Notes: generated by a model from the letters alone, not told the origin. A DNA stretch of 64,000 nucleotides from CAILHX01 sp964511385 (GCA_964511385.1 CAZEFE010000006.1:124001-188000); one strand, 5' to 3'; shown: positions 17,158 through 26,209, numbered from the stretch's first letter. Program-made: numbers and translations.

Positions 17158-20100
17158 ATGACCAGGATCGCTCGCCAGCCGTTGACAACCACCGCACCTG
17201 CCCGCTTTAACAAAACCATCATCGCCCAGGCCGTGGCGCTCAGCCTGGCCGCCTTGTCAACAGCGGCCTATGCGGCGGATGTGTGTACAACAGCCAGTAC
17301 CACCATTTCCGCCACCCAGGGCATGGGGGATAACTGTAATTTGGTAACGGGAGAAAGTCTGACCGTCAATACCGGGGTAAACGCATTTACCGGCGTGATT
17401 GCAGGCGTTGAAATATCTGGTGCTGCCGTGGCAGGCAGCATCACCAACAACGGCACCATTTCTGGTAACAGCACCGGCATTCGCATACATAGCGGCTCCA
17501 GCGTTGCCAGCATCACCAACAACGGCACCATTTCCGGAGGCTCGTACGGCTTGATAGTTGAAGGCGGAACGGTTTCAGGCAACATCACCAACAGCGGCAC
17601 CATTTCTGGTAACAGCTACGGCATTTACATAAGAAGCAGCTCCAGCGTGACTGGCGGCATCACCAACAGCGGCACCATTTCTGGTAACAGCCGCGGCATT
17701 TACATAAATAACAGCTCCAGCGTGACTGGCGGCATCACCAACAGCGGCATCATTTCTGGTAACAGCTACGGCATTTACATAAGTAACAGCTCCAGCGTGA
17801 CTGGCGGCATCACCAACAGTGGCACCATTGATGGCGGCAACAGCGCCGGCATTTACATAAGTAACAGTTCCAGCGTGACTGGCAGCATCACCAACAGCGG
17901 CACCATTTCCGGTAACTCGACCGGTATTCGCATAAGAAACGGCTCCAGCGTGACTGGCGCCATCAACAACAGCGGCACCATTTCTGGCGCCAGCAACGGC
18001 ATTTACATGGCCACCAACGCCAGCGTGGGCAGCATTACCAACACCAACACTGGCACCATTATTTCTGGTAACGGCATTGGTATTACGGTGCGCAACAACG
18101 CCAGCGTAACGGGTGCCATCGACAACAGCGGCACGATTTCTGGCGCCAGCTACGGCATTTTCGTGCGCAGCAACGCCAGCGTGGGCAGCATCACCAACAG
18201 TGGCACCATTTCCGCAGGAAGCGGCTATGGTGTGGTGGTCAGCCAGAGCACCGTCTCGGGTAATATCTCCAATAGCGGTACCATTTCTGGGCAATATTCC
18301 GGTATTGGTGTGTGGAACAACAGCCATTTGGGCGGCAGCATCACCAACAGCGGCACCATTACGGCCAACTATGCGATCTGGATTGGCACTGGCAGCAGCG
18401 TCGGCGGTGGCATCACCAACAACGCGGGCGGCACCATTTCCGGCAACAGCGTGGGCATCGGCATTGACACCACCGTGACCGGCGCCATAATCAACAATGG
18501 CACGATACATGGCAACAGCACCGGTATTCAAGTCCGCAGCAATGGCAGCGTAGGCAGCATCACCAACAGCGGCACCATTTCCGGCAGTACCAATGCCATC
18601 AATATTTACAACAGCGGCCACGTCACCGGCGGCATCACCAACACCGGCACCATTCTGGGCCATGTCAAGCTGAACGATGCCACGCTCAACCTCGACGGCA
18701 CTGCCGGGGTGCTCACCGGCAATGTGTCCGGTAATTCGGGCTCTACGGTCAACGTCAATGGCACTTTCACCAGTGGCGGCACGTTCAGTGTGGAAAGTTT
18801 TAACGTGGCCAGTACTGGTATTTTTACCATGGGGCACGCCATTTCTACTGCCGGGGTTAGTAATGCCGGTAAATTCATCGCTGGCAGCGGCACGCACACG
18901 ATCACCGGTGACTACACCCAGAGCGCCAGCGGTATGCTCGGCACCCAGGTGGTGAGCGATGTCAGCTACGGCAAACTGGTGGTGACCGGCACCGCCGACC
19001 TGACCGCCAGCAACAAGGTTTATGTGGATGTGGTGGGCACACCATCACTGACCAACGGCGCGGTGTTGGCTGACATCATCAGTGCCGGCACGTTGAACGC
19101 CGGTACGCTGACCGTGACCGACAACAGCCAGTTGTTTAACTTCGATGCGGTCGTGGACGGCAACACCATAGACCTCACCATCAAGCCCGGTATCACCGCC
19201 ACCAGCAGCGTTGCCGGCCAGAATGGCGGCAGCGGTACCGGTGCGGCAGGCGTGTTTGACGACCTGATTGCCAATGGTGGCGGTAGTGCCGACATGAATA
19301 CCGTCATTACGGCACTGGGCACGCTAGGCACCGCCCAGCAAGTTTCTGACGCGATCCAGCAAACCCTGCCGGCCATGACCGCCGGCATGAGCGAAGTCAA
19401 CAAAGGCGCGCGCCACGGCGTCAACCGCGTGGTGCAATCCTGGCAGAACGGCAGGGGCCAACCCTCGGGTGACGAATTCCTCGGCGACCGCATGTTCTGG
19501 TTAAAACCGCTCGGTTCCTGGACCGACCAGGGCGACCGCAAGGGTGTTTCCGGCTTCAGCGCCGACACCTACGGTGCCGTGGGCGGCGTGGATGGCGAAA
19601 TATCCGACAAGACCCGTATCGGCCTGGCCTTTGCCTACACCCACACCAACGTGGACGGCAACTCCGCCGTGGCTGCACAAAGCGCCAGCACCAACAGCTA
19701 CCAGGGCATCGTCTACGGCACCGTCCGGCTGGATGAAAACACCGACCTCGACCTGCAGGCAGATATCGGCCTGAACAAAAACAAGAGCAGCCGCATCATC
19801 AACTTCGGCGGCCTCAACCGCGTGGCTGCCAGCGATTACGATAGCTGGAGCGGCCATATCGGCGCGGGCTTGAGCCGCAGTTATACAATACAGCCTGGCA
19901 CCGTTCTTACCCCTGGCATCCGCGTGGATTACACCCGTATTCACGACCAAAGCTACACCGAAACCGGTGCCGGTGGCCTGAGCCTGGCGGTGAACAGCAA
20001 CAACACCGACGAGTTGATCCTGATGGCCGAAGGCCGCGTGGCGCACAGCGTCTCCGATAAGGCCACGTTAACCGCCAATCTGGGAGTAGGGTATGACGTG

Positions 20101-20316
20101 CTGTCGGACCGTACTGCGGTCACGGCTGCCTTCACCGGCGGCGGCGCAGCATTCACCACGCAAGGCCTGGACCCATCTGCGGTGCTGGTGCGTGGCGGAG
20201 CCGGCCTGGTGGTCACCAACAGCAGCGCGCTGGAAATCACCGCCCGTTACGACTTCGAGGTGCGTCAGGACTTTGACAACCAGACCGCATCGCTGAAGTT
20301 CAGGCTGCCGTTCTAA
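17158..20316 (+). CDS. Autotransporter (type Va) with repetitive passenger
   Basis: The 1052-aa protein has a long signal peptide with a basic N-region, cleaved probably after AYA (residue 39). The passenger (about 40-770) is built from imperfect repeats of roughly 25 residues centred on NSGTISG, with Ser/Thr/Asn/Gly-rich turns such as SSSVTGGI; these fit a right-handed beta helix of the AIDA/pertactin kind. The C-terminal autotransporter barrel covers about 775-1052 and ends in phenylalanine, as outer membrane proteins do. A cysteine pair lies near the passenger start. It is divergent from the giant sulfotransferase/glycosyltransferase gene. The Ser/Thr-rich repeats make it a plausible target for modification, which is inference. 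Confidence 0.9.
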   Translation: MTRIARQPLTTTAPARFNKTIIAQAVALSLAALSTAAYAADVCTTASTTISATQGMGDNCNLVTGESLTVNTGVNAFTGVIAGVEISGAAVAGSITNNGTISGNSTGIRIHSGSSVASITNNGTISGGSYGLIVEGGTVSGNITNSGTISGNSYGIYIRSSSSVTGGITNSGTISGNSRGIYINNSSSVTGGITNSGIISGNSYGIYISNSSSVTGGITNSGTIDGGNSAGIYISNSSSVTGSITNSGTISGNSTGIRIRNGSSVTGAINNSGTISGASNGIYMATNASVGSITNTNTGTIISGNGIGITVRNNASVTGAIDNSGTISGASYGIFVRSNASVGSITNSGTISAGSGYGVVVSQSTVSGNISNSGTISGQYSGIGVWNNSHLGGSITNSGTITANYAIWIGTGSSVGGGITNNAGGTISGNSVGIGIDTTVTGAIINNGTIHGNSTGIQVRSNGSVGSITNSGTISGSTNAINIYNSGHVTGGITNTGTILGHVKLNDATLNLDGTAGVLTGNVSGNSGSTVNVNGTFTSGGTFSVESFNVASTGIFTMGHAISTAGVSNAGKFIAGSGTHTITGDYTQSASGMLGTQVVSDVSYGKLVVTGTADLTASNKVYVDVVGTPSLTNGAVLADIISAGTLNAGTLTVTDNSQLFNFDAVVDGNTIDLTIKPGITATSSVAGQNGGSGTGAAGVFDDLIANGGGSADMNTVITALGTLGTAQQVSDAIQQTLPAMTAGMSEVNKGARHGVNRVVQSWQNGRGQPSGDEFLGDRMFWLKPLGSWTDQGDRKGVSGFSADTYGAVGGVDGEISDKTRIGLAFAYTHTNVDGNSAVAAQSASTNSYQGIVYGTVRLDENTDLDLQADIGLNKNKSSRIINFGGLNRVAASDYDSWSGHIGAGLSRSYTIQPGTVLTPGIRVDYTRIHDQSYTETGAGGLSLAVNSNNTDELILMAEGRVAHSVSDKATLTANLGVGYDVLSDRTAVTAAFTGGGAAFTTQGLDPSAVLVRGGAGLVVTNSSALEITARYDFEVRQDFDNQTASLKFRLPF
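17430..18660 (+). repeat. Tandem repeat array coding the autotransporter passenger
   Basis: About fifteen units of roughly 66-78 bp repeat within the gene, each containing a form of ATCACCAACAGCGGCACCAT followed by TTCTGGTAACAGC. Four units between about 17580 and 17900 are nearly identical at DNA level, including ACATAAGTAACAGC and CCAGCGTGACTGGCGGCAT, while later units diverge. The near-identical block suggests recent unit duplication and potential length variation by slippage or recombination. All copies keep the frame. Confidence 0.85.
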
Positions 20317-20338
20317 GCACCCCGGCACAGCACCAGTA

Positions 20339-20373
20339 AACAAAACAGCCCGCTTGATACGGGCTGTTTTGTT
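20339..20373 (+). terminator. Intrinsic terminator after the autotransporter gene
   Basis: A perfect 14-bp stem (AACAAAACAGCCCG, 20339-20352, with its complement at 20360-20373) encloses the 7-base loop CTTGATA. The GC-rich core is followed on the plus strand by TTTTGTTA, as in rho-independent terminators. It separates the autotransporter from the APS kinase gene, which therefore needs its own promoter. Confidence 0.87.
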
Positions 20374-20438
20374 ATGGAAACAACCTCCGGCTTTTTTGTT
20401 AGGCACCGCGCCTATAAATTCCCATACAATCCATCCCC

Positions 20439-21038
20439 ATGACCAATAAAAACATTCAGTGGCATCCGTCGTTAGTGAGCCGTGCCGAGCGCGAAGCGCG
20501 CAATGGGCACCGCAGCGTCATCCTGTGGTTTACCGGGCTTTCCGGGGCGGGAAAATCCACGTTGGCACATGCGGTCGAGCGCCGTTTGTATGAGCGGCAT
20601 TGTTCTACCTTTGTGTTTGATGGCGATAACGTGCGGCATGGCTTGTGTGCTGACCTCGGTTTTTCGCCGCAGGATCGGGAGGAGAACATCCGGCGTGTGG
20701 GCGAAATGGCCAAGCTGTTTACCGAGGCGGGGGTGATTGCCATTACTGCTTTTATCTCGCCGTTCCGGGCGGATCGCGAGCGGGTGCGCGCCTTGGTGGC
20801 GCCGGGAGGTTTTATCGAGGTGTATTGCCGTTGCCCGGTGGAGATTTGTGAGCAGCGCGACGTGAAAGGGTTGTACGCCAAGGCCAGGCAGGGGCTGATC
20901 CCGGAATTCACCGGAATTTCTTCGCCGTATGAAGCGCCGTTGAATCCGGAACTCTCGCTGGATACCGGTGTGCTTGGCCTGGAGGCGTGTGTTGAGCAGG
21001 TGCTGGATTACCTGACGCAACAGCAGGTGATCCGATAG
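20439..21038 (+). CDS. cysC: Adenylylsulfate (APS) kinase
   Basis: CysC phosphorylates adenosine 5'-phosphosulfate to PAPS using ATP in the cytoplasm. The 199-aa protein has the P-loop GLSGAGKST near residue 32, the motif FDGDNVRHGL, and the substrate loop FISPFRADR, all diagnostic. Length is normal for a stand-alone enzyme. No cysD, cysN, cysH or other sulfate-assimilation gene is beside it. PAPS is also the donor for sulfotransferases, and a double-sulfotransferase protein lies 3.5 kb away, so a dedicated donor role is plausible. A terminator separates it from the autotransporter. Confidence 0.93.
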   Translation: MTNKNIQWHPSLVSRAEREARNGHRSVILWFTGLSGAGKSTLAHAVERRLYERHCSTFVFDGDNVRHGLCADLGFSPQDREENIRRVGEMAKLFTEAGVIAITAFISPFRADRERVRALVAPGGFIEVYCRCPVEICEQRDVKGLYAKARQGLIPEFTGISSPYEAPLNPELSLDTGVLGLEACVEQVLDYLTQQQVIR

Positions 21039-21084
21039 GTTTGGGCGTCTTCACGCTACGCAAGGGTGGCGTGAGGAGCTGGCG

Positions 21085-22479
21085 CTATGTGCTGAATTTG
21101 ACCTGGAACAGGGCGCCGGAGCGGCCAGCACCTTCGGTCAATGTGACTTCGGCGGCGTGCAGGTCGGCAATCTCGCGCACGATGGCCAACCCCAGGCCGT
21201 TGCCGTCGGCTTTGCTGCCGAGCAGTCGGTGGAAGCGCTCGAACACCCGAGCGCGTTCTTCGGGCGGGATGCCGGGGCCGTTATCTTCGACGCTCAGCGT
21301 ATGGTCGTCGTCAACCTTGACGGTGACGCGGCTGCCGCGCGGGCAGTAGCGCAACGCGTTGTCGATCAGGTTGTCGAGCATTTCTTTCAGCCGGGTGCTG
21401 TCGCCGGTGATGATGACCGGTTCCGCAGTGCCGTCAAACCCCAGGTCTATTCCCTTGCTGATGGCGATTTCCACCCATTCCAGCGTGGTGTTGCGGGCAA
21501 ATTCGTTGAGTTCCAGCGCTTCCATGGGGACCGAGGTATCCGCGCCGGGCTCGTTGCGGGCGATGGAAAGCAACTGGTTGACGGCATGGGTCAGCCGCGC
21601 GGATACCACCTTGATTTGATCCAGTGCGTGCTGGGTTTGCGGCGGATTGGATTGCGCGCGCGCGAGGTCGGCCTGGGCGGTAAGCCCGGCCAGTGGGGTG
21701 CGCAACTGGTGTGCGGCGTCGGCGGTGAAGTGTTTTTGCGCTTCGAACACGGCGTTCATGCGTTCCAGCAGGTGGTTGGTTTCCTGCACGATGGGCTGGA
21801 TTTCCTGCGGCAGGCCGGGTACGTCGAGGGCGTGCATATCGTTGTGCGACCGCTGCGACAGTGCGCTGACCAGCGATTCCAGCGGGCGCAGGCCGACGCG
21901 GATGCCGAAGATGACCAGTGCCGCAGCCAGCAGGATGATGACGATTTGCGGCAGCAGGAAAAACAGCAGGATGTCGTGGGCCAGGCTTTCGCGCTCGTTC
22001 AGCGTTTCACCTACCAGCAGATTCCAGTGCTGGGTGATTCCGGCAGTTTCCGTGGTAAACGAGGTTGCCAGCGCGCGTACCTTCAGGTGGTTGACGGTGG
22101 TGTCGTAGTAAGTGGAAGTTGCTGTGCGTTGACCGGACGTGGGTGGTATCAGCTTGCCGTCACCCACGATGAGGTTGCCATGAAGGTCTGTAATGCTCAG
22201 GAATACCTTGTCCGACGGTGCTTCCAGCAGCAACTCAATAGCGATGTCCGGGATATGCAGTTTTCCGCTGTTTTTGAGCGAATCCCTGGACAGTTTTGCG
22301 GCGGCATCAGCAATCTGGAATAGCCCTCTGTCATAGGTTTTTTCCAGTATGTTCAATGATATATGGTAAACCGCCACGGTGCCGATGCTCATCAGCGCCA
22401 ATAACGGCAACAACAGCCAGACCAGCAGGGTGCGGCGCAATGAGCGGCCGCTTGCGGGAGGGTTAATGATCCTGCGCAT
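21085..22479 (-). CDS. Two-component sensor histidine kinase (TctE/QseC-like)
   Basis: The 464-aa inner membrane kinase has TM1 (about residues 17-40), a periplasmic sensor of about 120 residues (2CSK_N-like, as in TctE), TM2 (about 168-190), a HAMP-like linker, the phospho-acceptor box FTADAAHQLRTPLAGL, and a C-terminal ATPase with N, G1 (DNGPGIPPEE) and G2 (GNGLGLAIV) boxes. The start MRRII was chosen because it overlaps the regulator's 3' end by 17 bp, indicating coupling; an earlier ATG would extend it further into that gene. The signal it senses is not evident, and no tricarboxylate transporter is adjacent. Confidence 0.89.
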   Translation of the reverse strand: MRRIINPPASGRSLRRTLLVWLLLPLLALMSIGTVAVYHISLNILEKTYDRGLFQIADAAAKLSRDSLKNSGKLHIPDIAIELLLEAPSDKVFLSITDLHGNLIVGDGKLIPPTSGQRTATSTYYDTTVNHLKVRALATSFTTETAGITQHWNLLVGETLNERESLAHDILLFFLLPQIVIILLAAALVIFGIRVGLRPLESLVSALSQRSHNDMHALDVPGLPQEIQPIVQETNHLLERMNAVFEAQKHFTADAAHQLRTPLAGLTAQADLARAQSNPPQTQHALDQIKVVSARLTHAVNQLLSIARNEPGADTSVPMEALELNEFARNTTLEWVEIAISKGIDLGFDGTAEPVIITGDSTRLKEMLDNLIDNALRYCPRGSRVTVKVDDDHTLSVEDNGPGIPPEERARVFERFHRLLGSKADGNGLGLAIVREIADLHAAEVTLTEGAGRSGALFQVKFST

Positions 22480-23143
22480 CACGCTTCTCCAGCATATAAC
22501 CCAAGCCACGTACCGTACTGATCTGGATGTGGTGGGGCTCCAGTTTTTTCCTCAGGCGGTGCACGTAGACTTCAATGGCGTTGCTGCCCAGTTCTTCGTC
22601 CCAGTTGCACAGTTTCTCGACCAGCATTTCCTTGGTGACCACCTTGCCCAGCTTGACCAGCAGGCTTTCCAGGATGCCTAGCTCGCGGGCGGATAGCTGC
22701 ATCGGCTCGCCGGCAATCCTGACCAGCCGGGTGTTGGTGTCGTACACCAGTTCGCCGTAGCGGATTTCGCTGTCGGCGCCATGCTGCCCCCGGCGGATAT
22801 GGGCGCGGATGCGGGCAAGCAATTCCGGCATGTCGAACGGCTTCAGGATGTAGTCGTCGGCCCCCAGGTCCAGCCCCTTGATGCGGTCTTCCAGGGCGTC
22901 GCGGGCGGTGACGATCAGTACCGGCAGGTGGGTGCGGCGCGCGCGCAGGCGGCGCAGCACTTCAAAGCCATCCATCCCCGGCAGGCCAAGGTCGAGCAAC
23001 GCCAGGTCATATACCTGGTCGCCCAGTACCAGGTCGGCATCCCGGCCGTTGGTTGCCCAATCCACAGCATAATCAGCCAGTTGCAGCGAGCGCAGCATGG
23101 CGTCACCCAGCACCTGATCATCTTCCACCAGCAAAATGCGCAT
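22463..23143 (-). CDS. OmpR-family response regulator (TctD/QseB-like)
   Basis: The 226-aa protein begins MRILLVEDDQ. Its receiver domain carries the acidic pair EDD at 7-9, the phosphorylation site DLGLPGMDGFE near residue 51, and a conserved lysine in ILKPFD. A winged-helix DNA-binding domain of the OmpR type follows (about 125-220), with AIEVYVHRLRKKLE. A longer in-frame start at 23185 adds 14 residues absent from family members. It is the first gene of the regulator-kinase operon and is divergent from the HAD phosphatase gene 69 bp away. Tandem GTAAG half-sites in that gap could be its own binding site. Confidence 0.9.
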   Translation of the reverse strand: MRILLVEDDQVLGDAMLRSLQLADYAVDWATNGRDADLVLGDQVYDLALLDLGLPGMDGFEVLRRLRARRTHLPVLIVTARDALEDRIKGLDLGADDYILKPFDMPELLARIRAHIRRGQHGADSEIRYGELVYDTNTRLVRIAGEPMQLSARELGILESLLVKLGKVVTKEMLVEKLCNWDEELGSNAIEVYVHRLRKKLEPHHIQISTVRGLGYMLEKRDAQDH

Positions 23144-23146
23144 GAC

Positions 23147-23172
23147 GTAAGGAGTTTGTAAGTACGGCTTAC
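23147..23172. promoter_or_regulatory. Candidate response-regulator binding site
   Basis: GTAAG occurs at 23147-23151 and 23158-23162, an 11-bp spacing that places both half-sites on one face of the helix, as OmpR-family regulators prefer. A further CTTAC at 23168-23172 forms an inverted repeat with the second copy. The site lies in the 69-bp gap between the response regulator and the HAD phosphatase gene. Binding is inferred. Confidence 0.4.
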
Positions 23173-23212
23173 TATTATGCGACAACCAAAGCCATTGCGG
23201 AGAGAGAACCCT

Positions 23213-23878
23213 ATGCTGTTTGTGATCGATTTTGACGGCACGCTGTCAGTGCGCGATACCGTGGATGCCATGCTGGAGCAGTTTGCCCCGCCGGAGTGGG
23301 AGGAGGTCGAGCAGGAGTGGCTGGATGGCCACATCACCGCCGTGCAATGTATGCAGAAGCAGGTGCGCATGGTGCGGGCCGACCACGTCAAGCTCGAAAA
23401 TTTCTTCCGCGGCATTCAACTGGATGCCACTTTCCTGCCGTTTTACAAACACATCAGCCAGTTTGCCAAGGTCGCCATCGTCAGCGACGGCCTGGACCAT
23501 GCCATCAAGGTGGCGATGAAAAATGCCGCATTGCCGGAGCTGCCGGTGTATGCCAACAAGCTGCATTTCGTGCCGGATGGCATTGATATCTCCTGGCCGC
23601 ACAAGAACCCGAGCTGCAATGCCGGCAATGGCGTATGCAAATGCGCCGTGGCGCGCGAATTATCCGACGACAAGCGCGTGATCCTGATCGGTGACGGCAA
23701 GTCCGATGCCTGCCTGGCGAAAGAGGCGGATGTGGTGTTCGCCAAGGGTTCGCTGATCAAATACTGCGAAAAAAACAATATCCCGCACATTAAATTCCAG
23801 ACCTTTGCCGATGTGCTGACCAAGGTCAAAACCTGGCCGCATGAGTTTGCAAAACATCATGCCGAGCTGTCCGCTTAA
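23213..23878 (+). CDS. HAD-IB phosphatase (MtnX/SerB-like)
   Basis: The 221-aa product starts MLFVIDFDGTLS, with the nucleophile and general-acid aspartates at residues 6 and 8. Motif II lies at VAIVSDGLD (threonine replaced by serine) and motif IV at IGDGKSDACLA, as in HAD-IB phosphatases such as MtnX and phosphoserine phosphatase. A CNAGNGVCKC segment adds a cysteine cluster that could bind metal. The start is supported by GGAGAGAGAA 5 bp upstream. It opens the run of genes that includes an aminotransferase, ACP and ketoacyl synthase. It may dephosphorylate a pathway intermediate; the substrate is unknown. Confidence 0.83.
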   Translation: MLFVIDFDGTLSVRDTVDAMLEQFAPPEWEEVEQEWLDGHITAVQCMQKQVRMVRADHVKLENFFRGIQLDATFLPFYKHISQFAKVAIVSDGLDHAIKVAMKNAALPELPVYANKLHFVPDGIDISWPHKNPSCNAGNGVCKCAVARELSDDKRVILIGDGKSDACLAKEADVVFAKGSLIKYCEKNNIPHIKFQTFADVLTKVKTWPHEFAKHHAELSA

Positions 23879-23909
23879 TTTCCTACCATCCAACGAAAGC
23901 ATTTGACAT

Positions 23910-25283
23910 ATGGATCAGAAAATCATCGAAATCCTCGACAAGAACGATAAGTACTGCTCGCACGGCGACACCGTCAACTATGCCGACCCGCCCAAGGTGT
24001 TCGAAGGCTGCGACGGCAGTTTCTTGTTCGACGAACATGGCACGTCCTATCTGGACTGGCAGATGTGGTATTCCGCCGTCAACTTCGGCTACAAGAACAA
24101 GCGCATTGCCGATACGCTGAAGAAGCAGATCGACACCCTGCCGCAACTCGCCAGCCAGTACCTGCACAAGGAAAAGGTCGAACTCGCGGAAATTATCTGC
24201 AAGTACATGGAAGACAAGTACGGCGTGAAGGGCCGCGTGCACTTCAACGTCGGCGGTGCGCAGGCGGTGGAAGATTCGCTCAAGGTGGTGCGCAACCACA
24301 CCGGCAAGACCCACCAGTTCGCCTTCATGGGCGGCTACCACGGCCGCACCCTGGGCGCTTCCGCCATCACCTCCAGCTACCGTTACCGTCGCCGTTTCGG
24401 CAACTTCGCCGACCGCGCGCACTTCGTGCCGTATCCGTACTGCTTCCGCTGCCCGTACGACATGAAGGTGGAAACCTGCAACACCTATTGCCACAAGGAA
24501 TTCGAGAAGCTGTTCGACACCGAGTACCAGTCGTTCTGGGACGAAAAGTCCAAGCAGTGCGAATTCGGCGCTTTCTATATCGAGCCGATGCAAGGCACCG
24601 GCGGCTACATCATCCCGCCGGAAGGCTACATGAAGAAGCTGCAAGAGAGCCTGAAAAAGCGCAACGTGCTGCTGGTCGCCGACGAAATCCAGATGGGCGT
24701 GTACCGCACCGGCAAGCTGTGGTCATGGGAAAACTTCGGCATCGTTCCCGACATCTTTGTCTTTGGTAAAGCCATCACCAACGGCCTCAACCCGCTGTCC
24801 GGCATCTGGGCGCGCGAGGAACTGATCTCCCCGGAGAAGTTCCCGCCTGGTTCCACCCACTCCACCTTCGCCTCCAACCCGCTCGGGACCTCCGTAGCGC
24901 TGGAAGTGCTGAAGATGACGCAGGAATCCGACTTCGAGCCGCACGTGCGCGCTCGTGGCGCTTATTTCCTTAACCGGCTGCACGAACTGAAGTCGCGCTG
25001 GAAGTGTGTCGGCGACGTCAGTGGTCTGGGCTTGGCGCTACGTATCGAACTGTGCGAGAAGGACGGCTTCACCGCCAGCCGCGCACTGGCCGACCGCATG
25101 TTCAACGAAGGCTTGAAGGGTGATCTGCTGGTAGGCGACAAGAAGTACGGCCTGGTGCTGGATATTGGCGGCTACGAAAAGAACGTCATTACCTTGGCGC
25201 CGTCGCTGATGATTTCCGAAGAGGAAATCGACCTCGGTATCCATTTGTTCGAGATGCTGCTGCGTCGTTGCGGCGCGGAGTAA
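23910..25283 (+). CDS. PLP-dependent class III aminotransferase
   Basis: The 457-aa enzyme has the class III (omega-aminotransferase) layout: YLDWQMWYSAVNFGY near residue 48, the cofactor-phosphate region NVGGAQAVEDS, the aromatic stacking segment GGYHGRTLGA, the aspartate region LLVADEIQMG, and the PLP lysine in FVFGKAITNG near residue 286. A CFRCPY...CNTYC cysteine cluster around residues 185-205 is also seen in some diaminobutyrate and lysine transaminases. It follows the HAD phosphatase by 31 bp and precedes the hydrolase/ACP genes. It likely transfers an amino group to an aldehyde or keto intermediate of that pathway. Confidence 0.86.
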   Translation: MDQKIIEILDKNDKYCSHGDTVNYADPPKVFEGCDGSFLFDEHGTSYLDWQMWYSAVNFGYKNKRIADTLKKQIDTLPQLASQYLHKEKVELAEIICKYMEDKYGVKGRVHFNVGGAQAVEDSLKVVRNHTGKTHQFAFMGGYHGRTLGASAITSSYRYRRRFGNFADRAHFVPYPYCFRCPYDMKVETCNTYCHKEFEKLFDTEYQSFWDEKSKQCEFGAFYIEPMQGTGGYIIPPEGYMKKLQESLKKRNVLLVADEIQMGVYRTGKLWSWENFGIVPDIFVFGKAITNGLNPLSGIWAREELISPEKFPPGSTHSTFASNPLGTSVALEVLKMTQESDFEPHVRARGAYFLNRLHELKSRWKCVGDVSGLGLALRIELCEKDGFTASRALADRMFNEGLKGDLLVGDKKYGLVLDIGGYEKNVITLAPSLMISEEEIDLGIHLFEMLLRRCGAE

Positions 25284-25342
25284 CGTCACACCGGCCGGGG
25301 TGGATTCATCCCGGCCGCTTATTGCAATAAAATATCCCGGAT

Positions 25343-26200
25343 ATGACTCAAACTATTCAAGATTGCCTTGGCCCCACCGGTTATTACGAGCAGCGGGGAG
25401 AACATGCCGTGTTGCTGATTCATGGCCTGACCGGCACGCCGGCCGAAATGCGGCCGATTGCCAAACGACTTGCCAAGCAGGGGTTCAGCGTGATGTGCCC
25501 GGCGCTGGCGGGGCATTGCCGCGCGGCGGATGATTTGCGCAAATCGAAATGGCAGGATTGGTACGCTTCGATGGCGGACGCGTTCGAAGCGCTCCAGGCC
25601 GAGCACAAGCAGGTGTTTGTGGCCGGACTGTCCATCGGTGCGCTGATCGCCTTGAAACTGGCGGCGGAAAAAGGCGAGCGCGTGGCGGGGCTGGGGCTGA
25701 TGTCGTCCACCTTCTTTTACGATGGCTGGAATATGCCCCGGCTGAAACGCAAATTGCTGCTGCCTGTGGTGTTGCACAGCCCGTTGCGTTATTTCCTGCA
25801 CTGGGATGAAACCCCGCCTTACGGCATCAAGTGCGAGCGTACCCGCGCCATGGTGCACGCGGTGCTGGAAAACCGCGACGCCCAGGCCACCGAAAAAGTG
25901 GGGATATTCCGCACCTCCGCCGTGACGATTCACGAAAGCAACCGCTTCATCAAGGTAGCAAAAGCGGCGCTGCCGCGGGTAAAATCTCCTGCGTTGATCG
26001 TGCATTCGACGGAAGACGATACCGCCAGCCTGAAAAATGCACATTTTGTGGCAAAACGTATTTCATCCAGCAAAGTTGAAACATTTTTCGTGGATGATAC
26101 CTACCATGTTGTGACGCTGGACAAGCGCCGCGACGATATTGCCCACCGCATTGCGGAATTTTTCAAGAAGTGTGCGTCGCAACAGATGGCCACAGCATAG
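25343..26200 (+). CDS. Alpha/beta-fold hydrolase (carboxylesterase/thioesterase-like)
   Basis: The 285-aa cytoplasmic protein has the oxyanion segment LLIHGLTGTPAEM, the nucleophile elbow GLSIGA near residue 98, an acid in STEDDTAS, and the histidine in DDTYHVVTLD, matching carboxylesterases of the Est30 type. It ends 9 bp before the ACP gene, so a role releasing or editing an acyl-ACP or acyl product is plausible. No signal peptide is seen. The substrate cannot be read from the sequence. Confidence 0.82.
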   Translation: MTQTIQDCLGPTGYYEQRGEHAVLLIHGLTGTPAEMRPIAKRLAKQGFSVMCPALAGHCRAADDLRKSKWQDWYASMADAFEALQAEHKQVFVAGLSIGALIALKLAAEKGERVAGLGLMSSTFFYDGWNMPRLKRKLLLPVVLHSPLRYFLHWDETPPYGIKCERTRAMVHAVLENRDAQATEKVGIFRTSAVTIHESNRFIKVAKAALPRVKSPALIVHSTEDDTASLKNAHFVAKRISSSKVETFFVDDTYHVVTLDKRRDDIAHRIAEFFKKCASQQMATA

Positions 26201-26209
26201 GAGAACATT

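Noticed and set aside
17430..18660. Repeat array considered as a CRISPR
   Set aside because: Units are coding, imperfect, without unique spacers, and keep the autotransporter frame.
17575..18897. 440-codon minus-strand ORF with Ala/Val/Asn repeats
   Set aside because: It is the antisense shadow of the autotransporter repeat array; its repetitiveness comes from that gene.
20439..21038. cysC read as part of a sulfate assimilation operon
   Set aside because: No cysD, cysN, cysH or cysI is adjacent, and a terminator separates it from the upstream gene.
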